Source of the DNA: Oceanospirillaceae bacterium
Lineage (GTDB): Bacteria > Pseudomonadota > Gammaproteobacteria > Pseudomonadales > Oceanobacteraceae
DNA: 64,000 bases
Assembly: GCA_002724925.1 (NCBI GenBank)
Contig: PBQA01000016.1
Location: 310,001-374,000, forward strand
Direction: 5' to 3'
Shown here piece after piece: positions 1 to 9,192 of this stretch (position 1 is its first letter; every line of letters starts with the position of its first letter). The position numbers were made by a program, and so were the translations under genes. The notes under the pieces are model-generated. The model did no database searches. It saw only the letters and a list, made by a program, of their open reading frames with translations, and had not been told where the DNA came from.

Positions 1-54
1 CGCGCCGCATAAAACTGGACGGCGCTCTGTTTAAAATTAGACGGTTATTATGGT

Positions 55-71
55 GTTAATCGAGGTTTAAT
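55..71 (+). repeat. End-associated 17-bp repeat, left copy (possible MuA-binding site)
   Basis: GTTAATCGAGGTTTAAT here matches 16 of 17 bases of the copy at 38,019-38,035 in the same orientation. Both copies lie near the ends of the prophage. Just to the left, the 12-mers at 11-22 (AAAACTGGACGG) and 33-44 (AAAATTAGACGG) repeat with a 22-bp spacing. Arrays of short related sites near both ends are expected of transposase-binding sites in Mu-like phages; that assignment is inference. Confidence 0.4.
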
Positions 72-238
72 GCCTGCACTGCGACTTCCAGTTTCGCTGT
101 TATCTGGCCGAGCCATTCGAGCAGGCCTTTGATCGCTTTGCTGCTGGTGGATATGGCTTCGTAAACGGCCTGTATTGCCGCCAGTTCGTTGATCAGTTCT
201 TGCAGGTCTCTCTGTACCTTTTCATTGCTACACATCAT
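56..238 (-). CDS. Small hypothetical protein near prophage end
   Basis: A 60-residue, mostly helical protein with a run of Leu/Ile/Ala-rich helix; start MMCSNEKVQRD. The start is chosen because AGGAG lies five bases upstream of the first ATG; a longer frame upstream lacks such a site. The stop codon falls inside the end-associated repeat at 55-71, so it is the last gene at this end. I do not recognise a family. It is divergent from the XRE regulator at 424. Confidence 0.45.
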   Translation of the reverse strand: MMCSNEKVQRDLQELINELAAIQAVYEAISTSSKAIKGLLEWLGQITAKLEVAVQALNLD

Positions 239-423
239 TACTGCTCCTTGTGTATTCGCGTGCGTTGCGCTGCGTGGTTGCATCGTGGTGAGCCAAGAGA
301 GTAAGCGAATGGAAATTGGTAAGTGTGCATTTCTGGAAGCTGAGCGCATCTAGTCTATGATCTATGTGCAGTTTTGAAAACCTGTCGTCAAAGGACAACC
401 CACTGCCAGAGGCGTGACGCAAT

Positions 424-744
424 ATGACAGCAACAAACACCGCCCGCCGGTGGTTGGCGCTGAGGCAGAGACTTAACATGGATCAGTTAGAGTTCGCAGA
501 CCTTGCGCTGACATCCAGATCGACGATCAGTCGTGTCGAGAGTGGCGACACTCAGTTGAAATACGCAAACATTCAGGCCTTAGAGCAGTCGCTAGGATCG
601 CCCATAGGTGTGTTACTGGGCAATGACGACACGCCTGCTGCACCTGCCTGGTATTTTGATTACCTGGCACTGCCAGCGCCTATGCGCAGAAAAGCCAGCG
701 CGATCATATCCGCGACGATCAAAACGCTGGCTGATCCTGGTTAG
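424..744 (+). CDS. XRE-family transcriptional regulator
   Basis: A 106-residue protein with an N-terminal helix-turn-helix of the XRE/Cro type (about residues 10-65: LRQRLNMDQLEFADLALTS, then RSTISRVESGD), followed by a short C-terminal tail. It is one of only three prophage genes on the plus strand, at the opposite end from the phage repressor. Such end-located regulators in Mu-like phages are usually accessory (lysogenic conversion or control of a neighbouring gene). Its target is unknown; the divergent 60-residue gene is the obvious candidate. Confidence 0.75.
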   Translation: MTATNTARRWLALRQRLNMDQLEFADLALTSRSTISRVESGDTQLKYANIQALEQSLGSPIGVLLGNDDTPAAPAWYFDYLALPAPMRRKASAIISATIKTLADPG

Positions 745-810
745 CACTGACCGCGATATGGGGCAGTACCGGACATGCTGTGGTTAGTAATTTCCACTCC
801 ATGAATAGAC

Positions 811-1677
811 TCACTCAATGCCATAATGCGCTTTAAATCGAGAAAACAAATCATGCACGTCAGCCTCAGACAGGACTACTCGTGACTTACAAAAAAACGC
901 AGGATAAACGCCCGCCCCAGCAAATGTAATGGCATCCCCCGAACTAGTGGGAGAGATACGAAACGTACTGAGAGGCCTGGTAAGATGACCGTCACGACCT
1001 CCGGCAGTTGGGGCAGCTTCCAACCCCAACGCTGAAACAATCAAGGTACCGCTTTCAGCTGCTTGGTCTTCAGTAAGGGTGCTGTATATCGCCACCCAGC
1101 CTGCGGGTAGCTGATCTACACCGAGCGAAGTCGTAAGGCTAACTGAGTTATAGGGATATGCTGCAGCTGCGATGTCCCAGACAGAATTCGAGTCATTTAT
1201 ATAAGTGATTCTAAAGCCTCCGTAGTTAGCTGATGAGGCACAATAATGAACCTGACAGCTATCATATGGGCTTCTTGCGAATGCTGGATCAACATAAACG
1301 AACGCAACCTCTGTACGTTCGATAGTTACCTGATTGGTTTGCGTGCTCGAAAATCTTAAATTTTCATTAGTAGCAGACTCTGCCGCATATACACGAACGC
1401 CCTCGCGTTGCTGCAGTATAGGAACCTGGAGCGAATTAAAATCAGTGCATCGTAATGCCGCCTTATGCAGCTGCCCCGCATCGCACTGATCTGGCCACCA
1501 ATAGGCAACTATATCTGGATGGTGATCAAGATATTGATTAAACGGAATCCCTGAGTTTTGAGCAATATTCGCAGGATCAACCCAGACATATTCATCGGCT
1601 GAATTTTTAGCAAGAATCATATCTGCCTGATCCAGAGTTACTAATGGGACATTGCTCAGATCAATGGTCGTTGTCAT
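811..1677 (-). CDS. Putative tail-fibre or receptor-binding protein, distal gene
   Basis: A 288-residue protein of no family I recognise, rich in Ser, Thr, Tyr and aromatic residues and lacking membrane segments, as in beta-rich fibre tips. It follows the fibre and YmfQ-type baseplate genes by five bases (GAAGGAAT precedes the ATG), where Mu-like phages keep their host-range genes. The stretch is visibly more AT-rich than the neighbouring tail genes, which fits exchange of a host-range module. Function is inferred from position only. Confidence 0.6.
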   Translation of the reverse strand: MTTTIDLSNVPLVTLDQADMILAKNSADEYVWVDPANIAQNSGIPFNQYLDHHPDIVAYWWPDQCDAGQLHKAALRCTDFNSLQVPILQQREGVRVYAAESATNENLRFSSTQTNQVTIERTEVAFVYVDPAFARSPYDSCQVHYCASSANYGGFRITYINDSNSVWDIAAAAYPYNSVSLTTSLGVDQLPAGWVAIYSTLTEDQAAESGTLIVSALGLEAAPTAGGRDGHLTRPLSTFRISPTSSGDAITFAGAGVYPAFFCKSRVVLSEADVHDLFSRFKAHYGIE

Positions 1678-1682
1678 GGTTG

Positions 1683-2276
1683 TTATTCCTTCGGAGTGCT
1701 GATTAGGTAACGCCCACCATCGGCCAAGAAAGCCCCATCGTCAGTGAGCGCATATGGGATACTGAGTTCTCTACGCACGATTGCGATTTTGTGCGCGTGC
1801 AAGTATGTGTGAATGGTGACAGAAAGGACGTCTATCTGGTCGTCGGTTGTTTCTTCGGCGACTACAAAATCGACGACAAATGCCCAGTCACGTCCCCTGA
1901 AATACTCGCCAAAGTCACCGCCAAAGGTGCTTTCTTTGTATTCCTGAATTTCGGCGGTAACGCCAAAAGCTTCGACCAGTGCCTGAAAAAATTCTCGGCT
2001 TTGGCTGCCGTACAAACGGTATTTTTGCCGCACAGCTGCCAGGCGTTGATCTATAGCACTAGGTTGATTCCTTAGACCTAGATCGGCCTCCCAGTTCGCC
2101 AGGGTCTCGCTTATCGTCGTTGTTATCGACTCGGCCAGCAGGTCGCCGCCGCGATCGTCGATGCGTTGCAGCTCGACCGCAAGGCCAGCCATCAGCTTTG
2201 CGAGCGCGCCGTCGGGTGATCGTGACCATATAAGGCCACGAGGCATCAGAGATAGCAGGGCCGCCGTGTAGTTCAT
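1683..2276 (-). CDS. Baseplate protein, YmfQ/DUF2313 family (Mu gp48-like)
   Basis: A 197-residue protein beginning NYTAALLSLMPRGLIWSR, the typical opening of the YmfQ/DUF2313 family that caps the Mu baseplate next to the fibre genes. I chose the ATG at 2276 over a GTG six bases upstream because GAGGGG is then eight bases away. It overlaps the end of the fibre gene to the right. In Mu the order is gp47, gp48, fibre; here a fibre-like gene lies between the gp47 and gp48 homologues. Confidence 0.82.
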   Translation of the reverse strand: MNYTAALLSLMPRGLIWSRSPDGALAKLMAGLAVELQRIDDRGGDLLAESITTTISETLANWEADLGLRNQPSAIDQRLAAVRQKYRLYGSQSREFFQALVEAFGVTAEIQEYKESTFGGDFGEYFRGRDWAFVVDFVVAEETTDDQIDVLSVTIHTYLHAHKIAIVRRELSIPYALTDDGAFLADGGRYLISTPKE

Positions 2277-2278
2277 TA

Positions 2279-3001
2279 TCACAACCCCTCAATCGACACG
2301 CCGACATAACCGCTGTCGAATATTCCTTTATTCGTCTGAAGCCTTACCACCGCCAGCGCATCGGCCAGCGATTTATTGTAGTGCATGCTCCCTGCAACGC
2401 CGTCGCCTCGTCTGAATATCTGAGCATTCATTACCCAGGCGGCTGAACCAGGATCAACCAGCGCCAGCCTTGCCGAACCAGATACTGACTCAGAGTCATA
2501 GAGATTCTGCCTGACCAACTTAGGTTCGGTACCCAGCTCCTCGTTTGCGATCGCGTTACCGTTTAGATCTTCAAAAAATTCAAGTTTGTAGGCTGCATAA
2601 CCGTTTGTCTCAATGCCTGCACTTGTCCCTAAGTAAAGCAATGGGTAATCGCCACTGTTATCCAATGACAGGTCGGTAAAATCTAAGGTCACGACTCTGG
2701 CCCAGGACGGTATTACAAACTCAACGTAACTTGACCCTGTTACTTGCGCTGTGTACTGGGCACGCCGCTGGCTATCGGCTGTAGCGTTGGTTATCAGTTG
2801 CGCGACGGCCTGGGCCAGCTGTGTTGTGTTGTTTTCGTCGGGGGTTATACCTGCACTGCTGAGCGTCGCCAGCAGTTCATCGTATAGCGTATTTATATTT
2901 GTGGCTGAATTCTTACTGGGCGGAATGTTGTTCTGGGGATCACCGTCGGTGAACTTGCCGTTGTGCAGCTTTGCGAATTCGTCGCTGACTGGGTAGTCCA
3001 T
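2279..3001 (-). CDS. Tail fibre-like protein
   Basis: A 240-residue protein. The N-terminal third (residues 1-80, with 'TPDENNTTQLAQAVAQL') resembles the shaft start of phage tail fibres that attach to the baseplate; the remainder is beta-rich and has no catalytic motif. AAGGAG lies eight bases before the ATG. It sits between the baseplate J homologue and the YmfQ homologue. Likely a structural fibre component contacting the host; specificity unknown. Confidence 0.65.
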   Translation of the reverse strand: MDYPVSDEFAKLHNGKFTDGDPQNNIPPSKNSATNINTLYDELLATLSSAGITPDENNTTQLAQAVAQLITNATADSQRRAQYTAQVTGSSYVEFVIPSWARVVTLDFTDLSLDNSGDYPLLYLGTSAGIETNGYAAYKLEFFEDLNGNAIANEELGTEPKLVRQNLYDSESVSGSARLALVDPGSAAWVMNAQIFRRGDGVAGSMHYNKSLADALAVVRLQTNKGIFDSGYVGVSIEGL

Positions 3002-3012
3002 GTTGTGGCTCC

Positions 3013-4062
3013 TTACGCTGGCCAGGTTATCGTGCCCAGCGCGAGCAGTTCGTGACTGGCACTGGGTATGTCTGCATCGAGGTCGATCGCGTGATCCTGC
3101 TCGCCTGCGGCTGAACTGATGGCCTCACGAATGCGCGAGAGTGGCAGCGTTTTGCCTGGCTCGACTTCGTTGGCGATCAGGTCGAGCAGCTCGGCTTCGA
3201 TCTGGTCACGCACGTCCTGGGTGTCGGGTAACAGGTAGGTAAATGTGATATTGATCGGCACCTCGACCAACCAGCCGGTACGGTAGCCCGCCATGCCCGC
3301 CGGACGCTCTGCGTCGATATAGGCGGTTACTGCGTCCATGTGCGACTGCGATGGGATGCGGCTTTCGAGGTCGTCGGTAACGACTCGCACGACGACGGTA
3401 CCTGCGCCGTCTTCGTTGTTAAAACACCAGGCACGCGTAATGTCTGGGTGAGCGGCTTTTGCCCACTGCACATAGTCGGATGGCCGCCCGCCCATTGGTG
3501 GGTTCTGACGGCGTTCCTGCAGGCGTTCGCGCAGATGTTCGATGTCTTCGATGTCGGCACCACCTGCCAACTCGTTAACAGCGGCGCTGGTATCGACGCC
3601 GTCAATCGTGCGCTGCAGACGCAGCGTGGTGCCAGCAGGCTGATTGCCCGCTGAACCAGCATTAACAGCGCGAATCGGTAGCGATGCGCTGCCATCAGTT
3701 ACAACAGCTGCGTCGCGGGTTATGTATAGGATGTCACCGAGCGCGAGCACTTCGCCTTCGAGGATCTGAGCACCGTCGGTGCCCGATACCGTTGCCGTAC
3801 CCGCAGCCCGCTGCGACGCTGTGCGATAGATGCCCATATCAGCGGCGCGTTTTACCAAGTGCTCTTCGTCTGCTGTAGTGTCAAACAGCTGATCGCGGTT
3901 GTAGTCGAGGTGCATGTGCAGCCCGTGAGCGGTAGCAGTTAACGCACGCGCAAAGGGGTAATAAATATCACCTCGCCCGGATGCCTTTTCGCCGCTGGCG
4001 AGTTCAATATCTGCCGCAATGCGGGTACTCAGTTCGCTAAGTGTCGGCTTTTCAAACGCCAT
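3013..4062 (-). CDS. Baseplate J-like protein (Mu gp47)
   Basis: A 349-residue protein, start MAFEKPTLSEL, with the typical Baseplate_J architecture: an N-terminal helical part contacting the baseplate centre and a central beta domain (about residues 85-260, 'LALGDILYITRDAAV ... LPIRAVNAGSAGNQPAGT'). It forms the baseplate wedge that links hub to fibres. The start at 4062 overlaps the gp46 stop (TTATGGCGTTTGA), showing translational coupling; an in-frame upstream extension would overlap gp46 deeply and is unlikely. Confidence 0.9.
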   Translation of the reverse strand: MAFEKPTLSELSTRIAADIELASGEKASGRGDIYYPFARALTATAHGLHMHLDYNRDQLFDTTADEEHLVKRAADMGIYRTASQRAAGTATVSGTDGAQILEGEVLALGDILYITRDAAVVTDGSASLPIRAVNAGSAGNQPAGTTLRLQRTIDGVDTSAAVNELAGGADIEDIEHLRERLQERRQNPPMGGRPSDYVQWAKAAHPDITRAWCFNNEDGAGTVVVRVVTDDLESRIPSQSHMDAVTAYIDAERPAGMAGYRTGWLVEVPINITFTYLLPDTQDVRDQIEAELLDLIANEVEPGKTLPLSRIREAISSAAGEQDHAIDLDADIPSASHELLALGTITWPA

Positions 4063-4480
4063 AACCGGTCTGCTCCGCTGTGATGGTTTGCCAGGTGTTG
4101 TCAGGGAGCTGACAGTCGATCTGCCATGCGACACCGTCGAGACCGTAGCGCTCGACAGTGACGTTGACTGCCTGCAGCTGACCGTCGTCGATCATCCATG
4201 CCAGGGCGCTGGTAGCGAGGTCGCGCAGCCGGGTCAGCAGCTGGGCGGTGATCTTTTCGCGCTGCAGCGTCCAGAGGGTACTGCCGAGGCTTTCGCCATT
4301 GGGCAGATCCATATCAGCCCAGAATCCGCGATTGTCCATTCCGTCCGGCACCTGATCGGCAGGGGCACGGGCATCTGTAAATAATGAGATCAGCACGGCA
4401 TTGCGCAGGCGCGCCAATGGCGTGGCTGCCTGATCGGTCAGCGTCAGGCCGTTGTCGCTTGTTGAGTCGAGAGCGATCAC
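4052..4480 (-). CDS. Baseplate wedge protein gp46
   Basis: A 142-residue protein of the phage GP46 family: 'NAVLISLFTDARAP' and 'RGFWADMDLPNGESLGSTLWTLQREK' are characteristic. It is the gp25-like wedge subunit of contractile tails, linking sheath to baseplate. Its start overlaps the gp45 stop (ATGA) and its end overlaps gp47, so the three are translationally coupled. Confidence 0.9.
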   Translation of the reverse strand: MIALDSTSDNGLTLTDQAATPLARLRNAVLISLFTDARAPADQVPDGMDNRGFWADMDLPNGESLGSTLWTLQREKITAQLLTRLRDLATSALAWMIDDGQLQAVNVTVERYGLDGVAWQIDCQLPDNTWQTITAEQTGYGV

Positions 4481-5091
4481 TGCGGGCCTCCTGTGGTTTT
4501 GTTAGAGCTGTCGTCTGTGTATGGGTGTTTATGAGTGTCAAAGGCTACGCCACCGGACGTCACTGCAGTGGCATTAATGGCACCGGACGTAATCGCGGCG
4601 GCGGTGGTCGCACCAGTGACAGCCAGCGTGCTGGATAGCGTGGTCGCCCCCGAGACAGTTAAGGTGCCGCTGATCTCTGTGGCGGGGCTGTCGATCTCGA
4701 CCTTAGTTGCCGCTTTTAGGGCAGCCGTGCCGTCGGCTTTAAAGTGCAGGTTGTCGCCATTGGCGTTGTATAGCGCAACTTCGCCCTCTGCGATGGTTAG
4801 GCGGTAGCGACGATCGCTGACCATAAGTGCAACACTGTGCGAGCCATTGCCGCCGAACGACAGCACCAGGGCTTCAGCGTCGGGAGTTGGGTGCGAGGTG
4901 AAGCCGAACGGCTCCAGGTGTTCGAGATCTGACAGGACCGATCCGCCGGGCACCTTTACCTGCAGTAGGCGCACGCTTCCTGAATACTTGACCAGGCGCA
5001 CGACACCAAGACGCAGCAAGGTGCGCAGGCGACGGGATACCGGGGCGACCAGATTGGCGGCGATCTGTATTGCCTGATTGCGGCTTACCAT
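4477..5091 (-). CDS. Baseplate spike / tail puncturing protein gp45
   Basis: A 204-residue Mu gp45/P2 V-type protein. Residues 1-110 form the OB-fold part; 120-190 are repetitive beta-helix (Ser/Thr/Ala/Gly/Val-rich); the C-terminus carries THKHPY, matching the HxH iron-binding motif at the needle tip of P2 V and Mu gp45. The trimeric spike pierces the outer membrane at contraction. It overlaps gp44 by seven bases. Confidence 0.9.
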   Translation of the reverse strand: MVSRNQAIQIAANLVAPVSRRLRTLLRLGVVRLVKYSGSVRLLQVKVPGGSVLSDLEHLEPFGFTSHPTPDAEALVLSFGGNGSHSVALMVSDRRYRLTIAEGEVALYNANGDNLHFKADGTAALKAATKVEIDSPATEISGTLTVSGATTLSSTLAVTGATTAAAITSGAINATAVTSGGVAFDTHKHPYTDDSSNKTTGGPQ

Positions 5092-6134
5092 GCGGCCCCC
5101 TTTTTCTCTGTGGCGAGCAGGTCGAATGCTTCTGCAGGCATCAGCGTCAGGGTGGTGGTGTGGCCAGTGTCGCGGGTCAGGCTGCTGACGATGTCGACAG
5201 CGAGCAGATCGCCACTGACCTGCAGCCGGGCGTCGTCGACCGTGACCAGTGCATTAGGCTGCCAGACCGGGCCGATAAAACCGTCAACGCGCCAGCCGCT
5301 GACCGTAACCTGAGCGGCACGGCTGCGACCGTATGACACGCGGGCCTGGTGGGCTGCTCGGGCTTTACAGGCGGCAGCATCGGCCTGATCTTCGGCCTGC
5401 AGAAAAAAGGGACGATGGCGAATAGCTCGGCCTTTGACGCTGGCCGCTGACTGGGAGTTGTCTTCGGCGCTGCCTGACCATGCCGCCTGCATGCCGCAGA
5501 CGCTGTACTCGCTGAACAACTCACGATGAGAGGTGCGCAGTTCTGCGCTGAGGATGTTGTCGCCATAAACCAGACTCCCCTGGGGCACGCCCGTAGCGGT
5601 GCGGGTAATGACCAGGTCGCCATTGGGCGCGCTGGTGAGCATAACACCGCGCAGGCGCGCCAGTTCTTCAAGCAGCTGCCATATAGGTTGACCAGGGTCG
5701 AGGGTCACGTCGACGGCCTCGAACGCTTGCGCCGCTGCACTGGCGGCGGCCTTATCTACGGCAACAGACACACCGAATGGCGCTGCGAGCGATCGTGCGA
5801 TCGCCTGCAGAGACTGCCCGCGCACGATCTGCTGGCCATTGGTTGAGCAGTCGACCAGGTCAGCGACCTTTGAACGGCCTTTAATGCTGATTTGATGACG
5901 GTCTGAGGTGTAGCTGCGCAGGACGTCGTCGATCGCGCCTGTGCTGATTAAGTCATCTTTAAACCAGAGTTCGCAGGCCATGCCGTCGGTGATATTAAAG
6001 AGGTTTGCGTCGCGTTGTTCTGGCGAGATTTCCAACTCGAACGCGTGCGGCCCTTGCTGTAGTGACCGGAAGACGCTGGCGGTCTTCCAGCCGGTATACT
6101 CGCGACCGTCTGCGATCAATACCAGCTCTGTCAT
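5085..6134 (-). CDS. Baseplate hub protein gp44 (Mu P)
   Basis: A 349-residue homologue of Mu gp44, the T4 gp27-like hub that holds the spike: opening TELVLIADGREYTGWKTASVFRSLQQGPHAFELEIS, central 'RGQSLQAIARSLAAPFGV' and C-terminal 'TLMPAEAFDLL'. It overlaps the stop of the preceding gene by ATGA and runs into gp45, in Mu order. In Mu a late promoter (PP) lies just upstream of this gene; here the ATGA coupling leaves no gap. Confidence 0.88.
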   Translation of the reverse strand: MTELVLIADGREYTGWKTASVFRSLQQGPHAFELEISPEQRDANLFNITDGMACELWFKDDLISTGAIDDVLRSYTSDRHQISIKGRSKVADLVDCSTNGQQIVRGQSLQAIARSLAAPFGVSVAVDKAAASAAAQAFEAVDVTLDPGQPIWQLLEELARLRGVMLTSAPNGDLVITRTATGVPQGSLVYGDNILSAELRTSHRELFSEYSVCGMQAAWSGSAEDNSQSAASVKGRAIRHRPFFLQAEDQADAAACKARAAHQARVSYGRSRAAQVTVSGWRVDGFIGPVWQPNALVTVDDARLQVSGDLLAVDIVSSLTRDTGHTTTLTLMPAEAFDLLATEKKGAAW

Positions 6135-7348
6135 TGCAGCACCTCAAGATTTTTACCAGCTGGCATAAACAACGGATTGCTGATGCCATTGCGTGCGGCA
6201 AGCTCATCGGCGCGACGGGCATCGCCGTACACTTTATGGGCTAACACCAGGGCGGGAATCGAACGCTGTACCTGCACCTGCTCGATGCGCTGCAGGCCGG
6301 GGGCGACTTCGTCGATGCGTTGATGCAGGGCGCTCTGCAGACGGCTGAGGGCGTTGTATTCGTCCCATGTAATGCCCGTGCCTGCTGCCTTGTCTGACAG
6401 TTCGTCGAGTAGCGCATTGCGGATGCTGACGGCCTGCTCCCAGGACTCGAACGGCTGCGCACTGCTGGCGATCAGATCCGCCATGCCGACCACGGCAACG
6501 ACGACCAGGGCGTCGCTGATCGCGGCCTGATTTTCAGCCATGCGGGTGCGTGTTGCGGTTTCGACACCATTAGCAGCGGCGCGGTTAATCGGGCGACTGA
6601 TGCGGAAGCCTGCGAGCAGCCTGTCGTAAGCGTTAAACGCTTCTTTAATACTGCTATATGAACCGATCAACGAACTGACGACAGACGCCGCCGAGCTGAT
6701 CAGTGTGGCGGGCGCCTGGATCAGGTCTGACAGTTCGTTGCCGATCGCGTCGATGTCGGCTGCGACGCCCTGCAGGGCTGCGACCTGCGCATTGATTCGA
6801 CCATTCACCGTGCGCAGCGCACTAAGTGCATCGCCGAGAATATCAGTGGCTGACAGACTCACAGCGTCAGCCCCGGTGACGTCGAATTTTTCTGCGAATG
6901 CGGTCTGCGCGACTGCAGACGTATCTGCCGCAGCCGCTGCCAGTGCGGCTGCTGTGTTGCTGGCTGCAGGTGCGCGACGGCGGGACTCTTTAACAAAGCG
7001 CAGATCGAAGCGACAGAAGCCGCCCTGACGTGTGCTGATGTTCCATGTGTAGTTTGTGATGCGCACGCTCATGGTGCCATCGTGCGGATGTATCAGCGTG
7101 CCTGCGCCTTCGGCCTCGATGGCGCGCAGCAATTCACTGCGCGCGATGTCGTAATCAGGGCCGATCAGAAACGCGCTGAGGGTTTGCTCGACGGCCTTGC
7201 CGCCGAGATCTTCAGTGTCGTAGCCAGACTGACCTGCGTACTCATGCACAGCAACACGGCGCCCACCGCTACCAGATGACCGGTCGACATGAAATGGCAC
7301 GCCCCGAAAGGATGCGGGCTGTAAACGATCGCGCCAGGTGTCTGTCAT
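6131..7348 (-). CDS. DNA circularisation / tail protein gp43
   Basis: A 405-residue protein. Residues 1-100 are the DNA_circ_N (Mu gp43/N) domain: 'WRDRLQPASFRGVPFHVDRSSGSGGRRVAVHEY' and 'DLRFVKES'. A long Ala-rich helical middle follows. The C-terminus ('VYGDARRADELAARNGISNPLFMPAGKNLEVL') has the look of a LysM/gpX-type tail module. Despite its Pfam name the Mu protein is part of the baseplate region. It is coupled to gp44 by an ATGA overlap. Confidence 0.88.
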   Translation of the reverse strand: MTDTWRDRLQPASFRGVPFHVDRSSGSGGRRVAVHEYAGQSGYDTEDLGGKAVEQTLSAFLIGPDYDIARSELLRAIEAEGAGTLIHPHDGTMSVRITNYTWNISTRQGGFCRFDLRFVKESRRRAPAASNTAAALAAAAADTSAVAQTAFAEKFDVTGADAVSLSATDILGDALSALRTVNGRINAQVAALQGVAADIDAIGNELSDLIQAPATLISSAASVVSSLIGSYSSIKEAFNAYDRLLAGFRISRPINRAAANGVETATRTRMAENQAAISDALVVVAVVGMADLIASSAQPFESWEQAVSIRNALLDELSDKAAGTGITWDEYNALSRLQSALHQRIDEVAPGLQRIEQVQVQRSIPALVLAHKVYGDARRADELAARNGISNPLFMPAGKNLEVLQ

Positions 7349-7357
7349 GGTTGCTCC

Positions 7358-9142
7358 TTATGGCATCAGCATGCTGGAACCGGAGACATCCAGATCCATG
7401 CTGTCAGAGGTTGGCGTGACGCGGACACGATCGTCGCTGACGCGGATGTCGAGCTGTGCTTTTGATCGCGCTTCGGCATCGAGCGCATCGCGGGCGGTTT
7501 GGCTACCTAGAGCCGCCATTAGTTGCGCGGTGACACGACCGATCTGATGACCGATCTCTGTGCCTTCGATCATTGGGTTGATGAGCTTGTCGCCGATTTC
7601 CCAACCAGCAGCCCCAGCCGCTGCGACGGGCACGACACGGGTGCCAATGAATGCACCGGCACGGGCAAGGGTTCCGGCTGCACCGCCAGACGCTACTGCG
7701 CCCGCCGGGCCAGGCAAGCGCGGCAGATTAGACCGGCCACCACGACCGCTCGGCAGTCTGGCGCGCAGATTACCCATACCGAAGCCATCGCCCGGCATAT
7801 TGACCACATAGACGGGCTGCACGCCTGCGACCTGTTCGAGCGCCTTACCTGCTGCGACACCCACACCCAGACCACCGGCTTTTTGCAGCAGCTTGCCGCC
7901 GCCTTTCATAAGCAACGCACCGCCGAGAATGCCCGCCGCACCACCGGCCAGGATCTCTTTGCCGCTGAGCTGCTTTTCATCGAGCAGGTATTTGATGCCG
8001 CTTTCGATTGCGTCGTTGACGGGCTGGGCAAATTCGTCAGCAGCGTCTCGCAATGCGCCCTTTAATCGACCGACCTGGTCGATGCTGTTTTCAAGTGCGC
8101 CAGGCAGGTCGCGGGCGATGGTGCCTGATGCGTCGCGGATCTCGCTGCTCATTGTGCGAGCGTTCTGCAGTGCGCCACCTGACAGCAGAATGCGCAGACC
8201 TTTAATCGTGTCCTGATCGGCTTGCCCAAACGCTGTACCGAGAGCGGCATTGCCTTGCTCTGTGGTTTCAAATTCGCGGAATTTTGCGGCGATGTCATCG
8301 AGGACATCGAGGGCCGCGCGGCGCTCGCCTTCGGCGTCGTAGAAACGCACGCCGGTGGTCTTTTGCGCGGTGGTCATGTAGTTCTGATTAGTGAAGATGC
8401 GTAAGGTGCTGTCGACCAGTGTTGCCAGGCGTTCGGGGTTGCGTTCGATCAGTGACAGCTGCTCGATCAGACCGAGGGTCTGCTCGAATTCCAGGCCCGC
8501 TGACTTGGCGTTTGTGCCGACGCGAGCAAAGATGCTCGACAGGTCTTCGAGTTCTGCGTTGCCCAGGCGACCGGCGGCGGTCATCTGGTCGATCAGGTCT
8601 GTGGCGGTGCTGATCTTTGACAGATCAAAATCGAAGGCCTCGGCGGCGACCGTCAGTGCTGACGAAAGCACTTCAGCCTGCGAGCCGGTAACAGCCAATG
8701 CCGGGTTAATGGCCTTGACCGTTGCGAGGGACTTTTCCCAGTCGAGGCCCGCCTGCACCAGGTTATTAAAACCATTCAGCAGGCTGTCGAGGGACTGGCC
8801 CGTCTGCTGTTGCATGGCCAGCAGCTCTTTGCGTAATTCTGCTGACTGTTCGGCGGTTGCCCCAGCGGTTTGCTGGATCTGTATCAGCTTTTTGTCGAGG
8901 CGTGCCGAGTCGATGATCTGGCGGCTGGCGGCGTAGGCGGTACCGGCCCCCACAATCACGGCAGACGTTCGACTGGCGAGCGAATCCAGCCCACGACCTG
9001 CACTGGTTGTCGCTGCCGCCAGGCGTGACATATCGCGCTGGCCACGATCAGAAAAACCAGACAGCGCCCGACCATACTGCTGCGCACGGCGCTGCAGATT
9101 GCCGGTTAAATCAATGACGACACTGGTGCGTAACTCGCTCAC
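7358..9142 (-). CDS. Tail tape measure protein (gp42-like)
   Basis: A 594-residue tape measure that sets tail length. Residues 1-350 form the TP901-type core ('LDKKLIQIQQTAGATAEQSAELRKELL', 'LEDLSSIFARVGTNAKSAGLEFEQTLGLIEQLS'), mostly helical; 390-510 contain hydrophobic Gly/Ala-rich segments expected to insert into the host inner membrane. I assign a GTG start (VSELRTSVV) because AGAGGG is about six bases upstream and the ATG alternatives are internal. It follows the frameshifted tail chaperone, the conserved order in long-tailed phages. Confidence 0.92.
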   Translation of the reverse strand: MSELRTSVVIDLTGNLQRRAQQYGRALSGFSDRGQRDMSRLAAATTSAGRGLDSLASRTSAVIVGAGTAYAASRQIIDSARLDKKLIQIQQTAGATAEQSAELRKELLAMQQQTGQSLDSLLNGFNNLVQAGLDWEKSLATVKAINPALAVTGSQAEVLSSALTVAAEAFDFDLSKISTATDLIDQMTAAGRLGNAELEDLSSIFARVGTNAKSAGLEFEQTLGLIEQLSLIERNPERLATLVDSTLRIFTNQNYMTTAQKTTGVRFYDAEGERRAALDVLDDIAAKFREFETTEQGNAALGTAFGQADQDTIKGLRILLSGGALQNARTMSSEIRDASGTIARDLPGALENSIDQVGRLKGALRDAADEFAQPVNDAIESGIKYLLDEKQLSGKEILAGGAAGILGGALLMKGGGKLLQKAGGLGVGVAAGKALEQVAGVQPVYVVNMPGDGFGMGNLRARLPSGRGGRSNLPRLPGPAGAVASGGAAGTLARAGAFIGTRVVPVAAAGAAGWEIGDKLINPMIEGTEIGHQIGRVTAQLMAALGSQTARDALDAEARSKAQLDIRVSDDRVRVTPTSDSMDLDVSGSSMLMP

Positions 9143-9192
9143 TGCTTGCCCTCTGGCCTGGTTATGTTGCTTAGTTGGTTTTTATGGTCTGG

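Noticed and set aside
1-75. Left prophage terminus with 5-bp target duplication
   Set aside because: TG dinucleotides at 16, 28, 51 and 54 were tested; their preceding five bases do not match the sequence after 38,047 or 38,049. The left end is probably outside the window.
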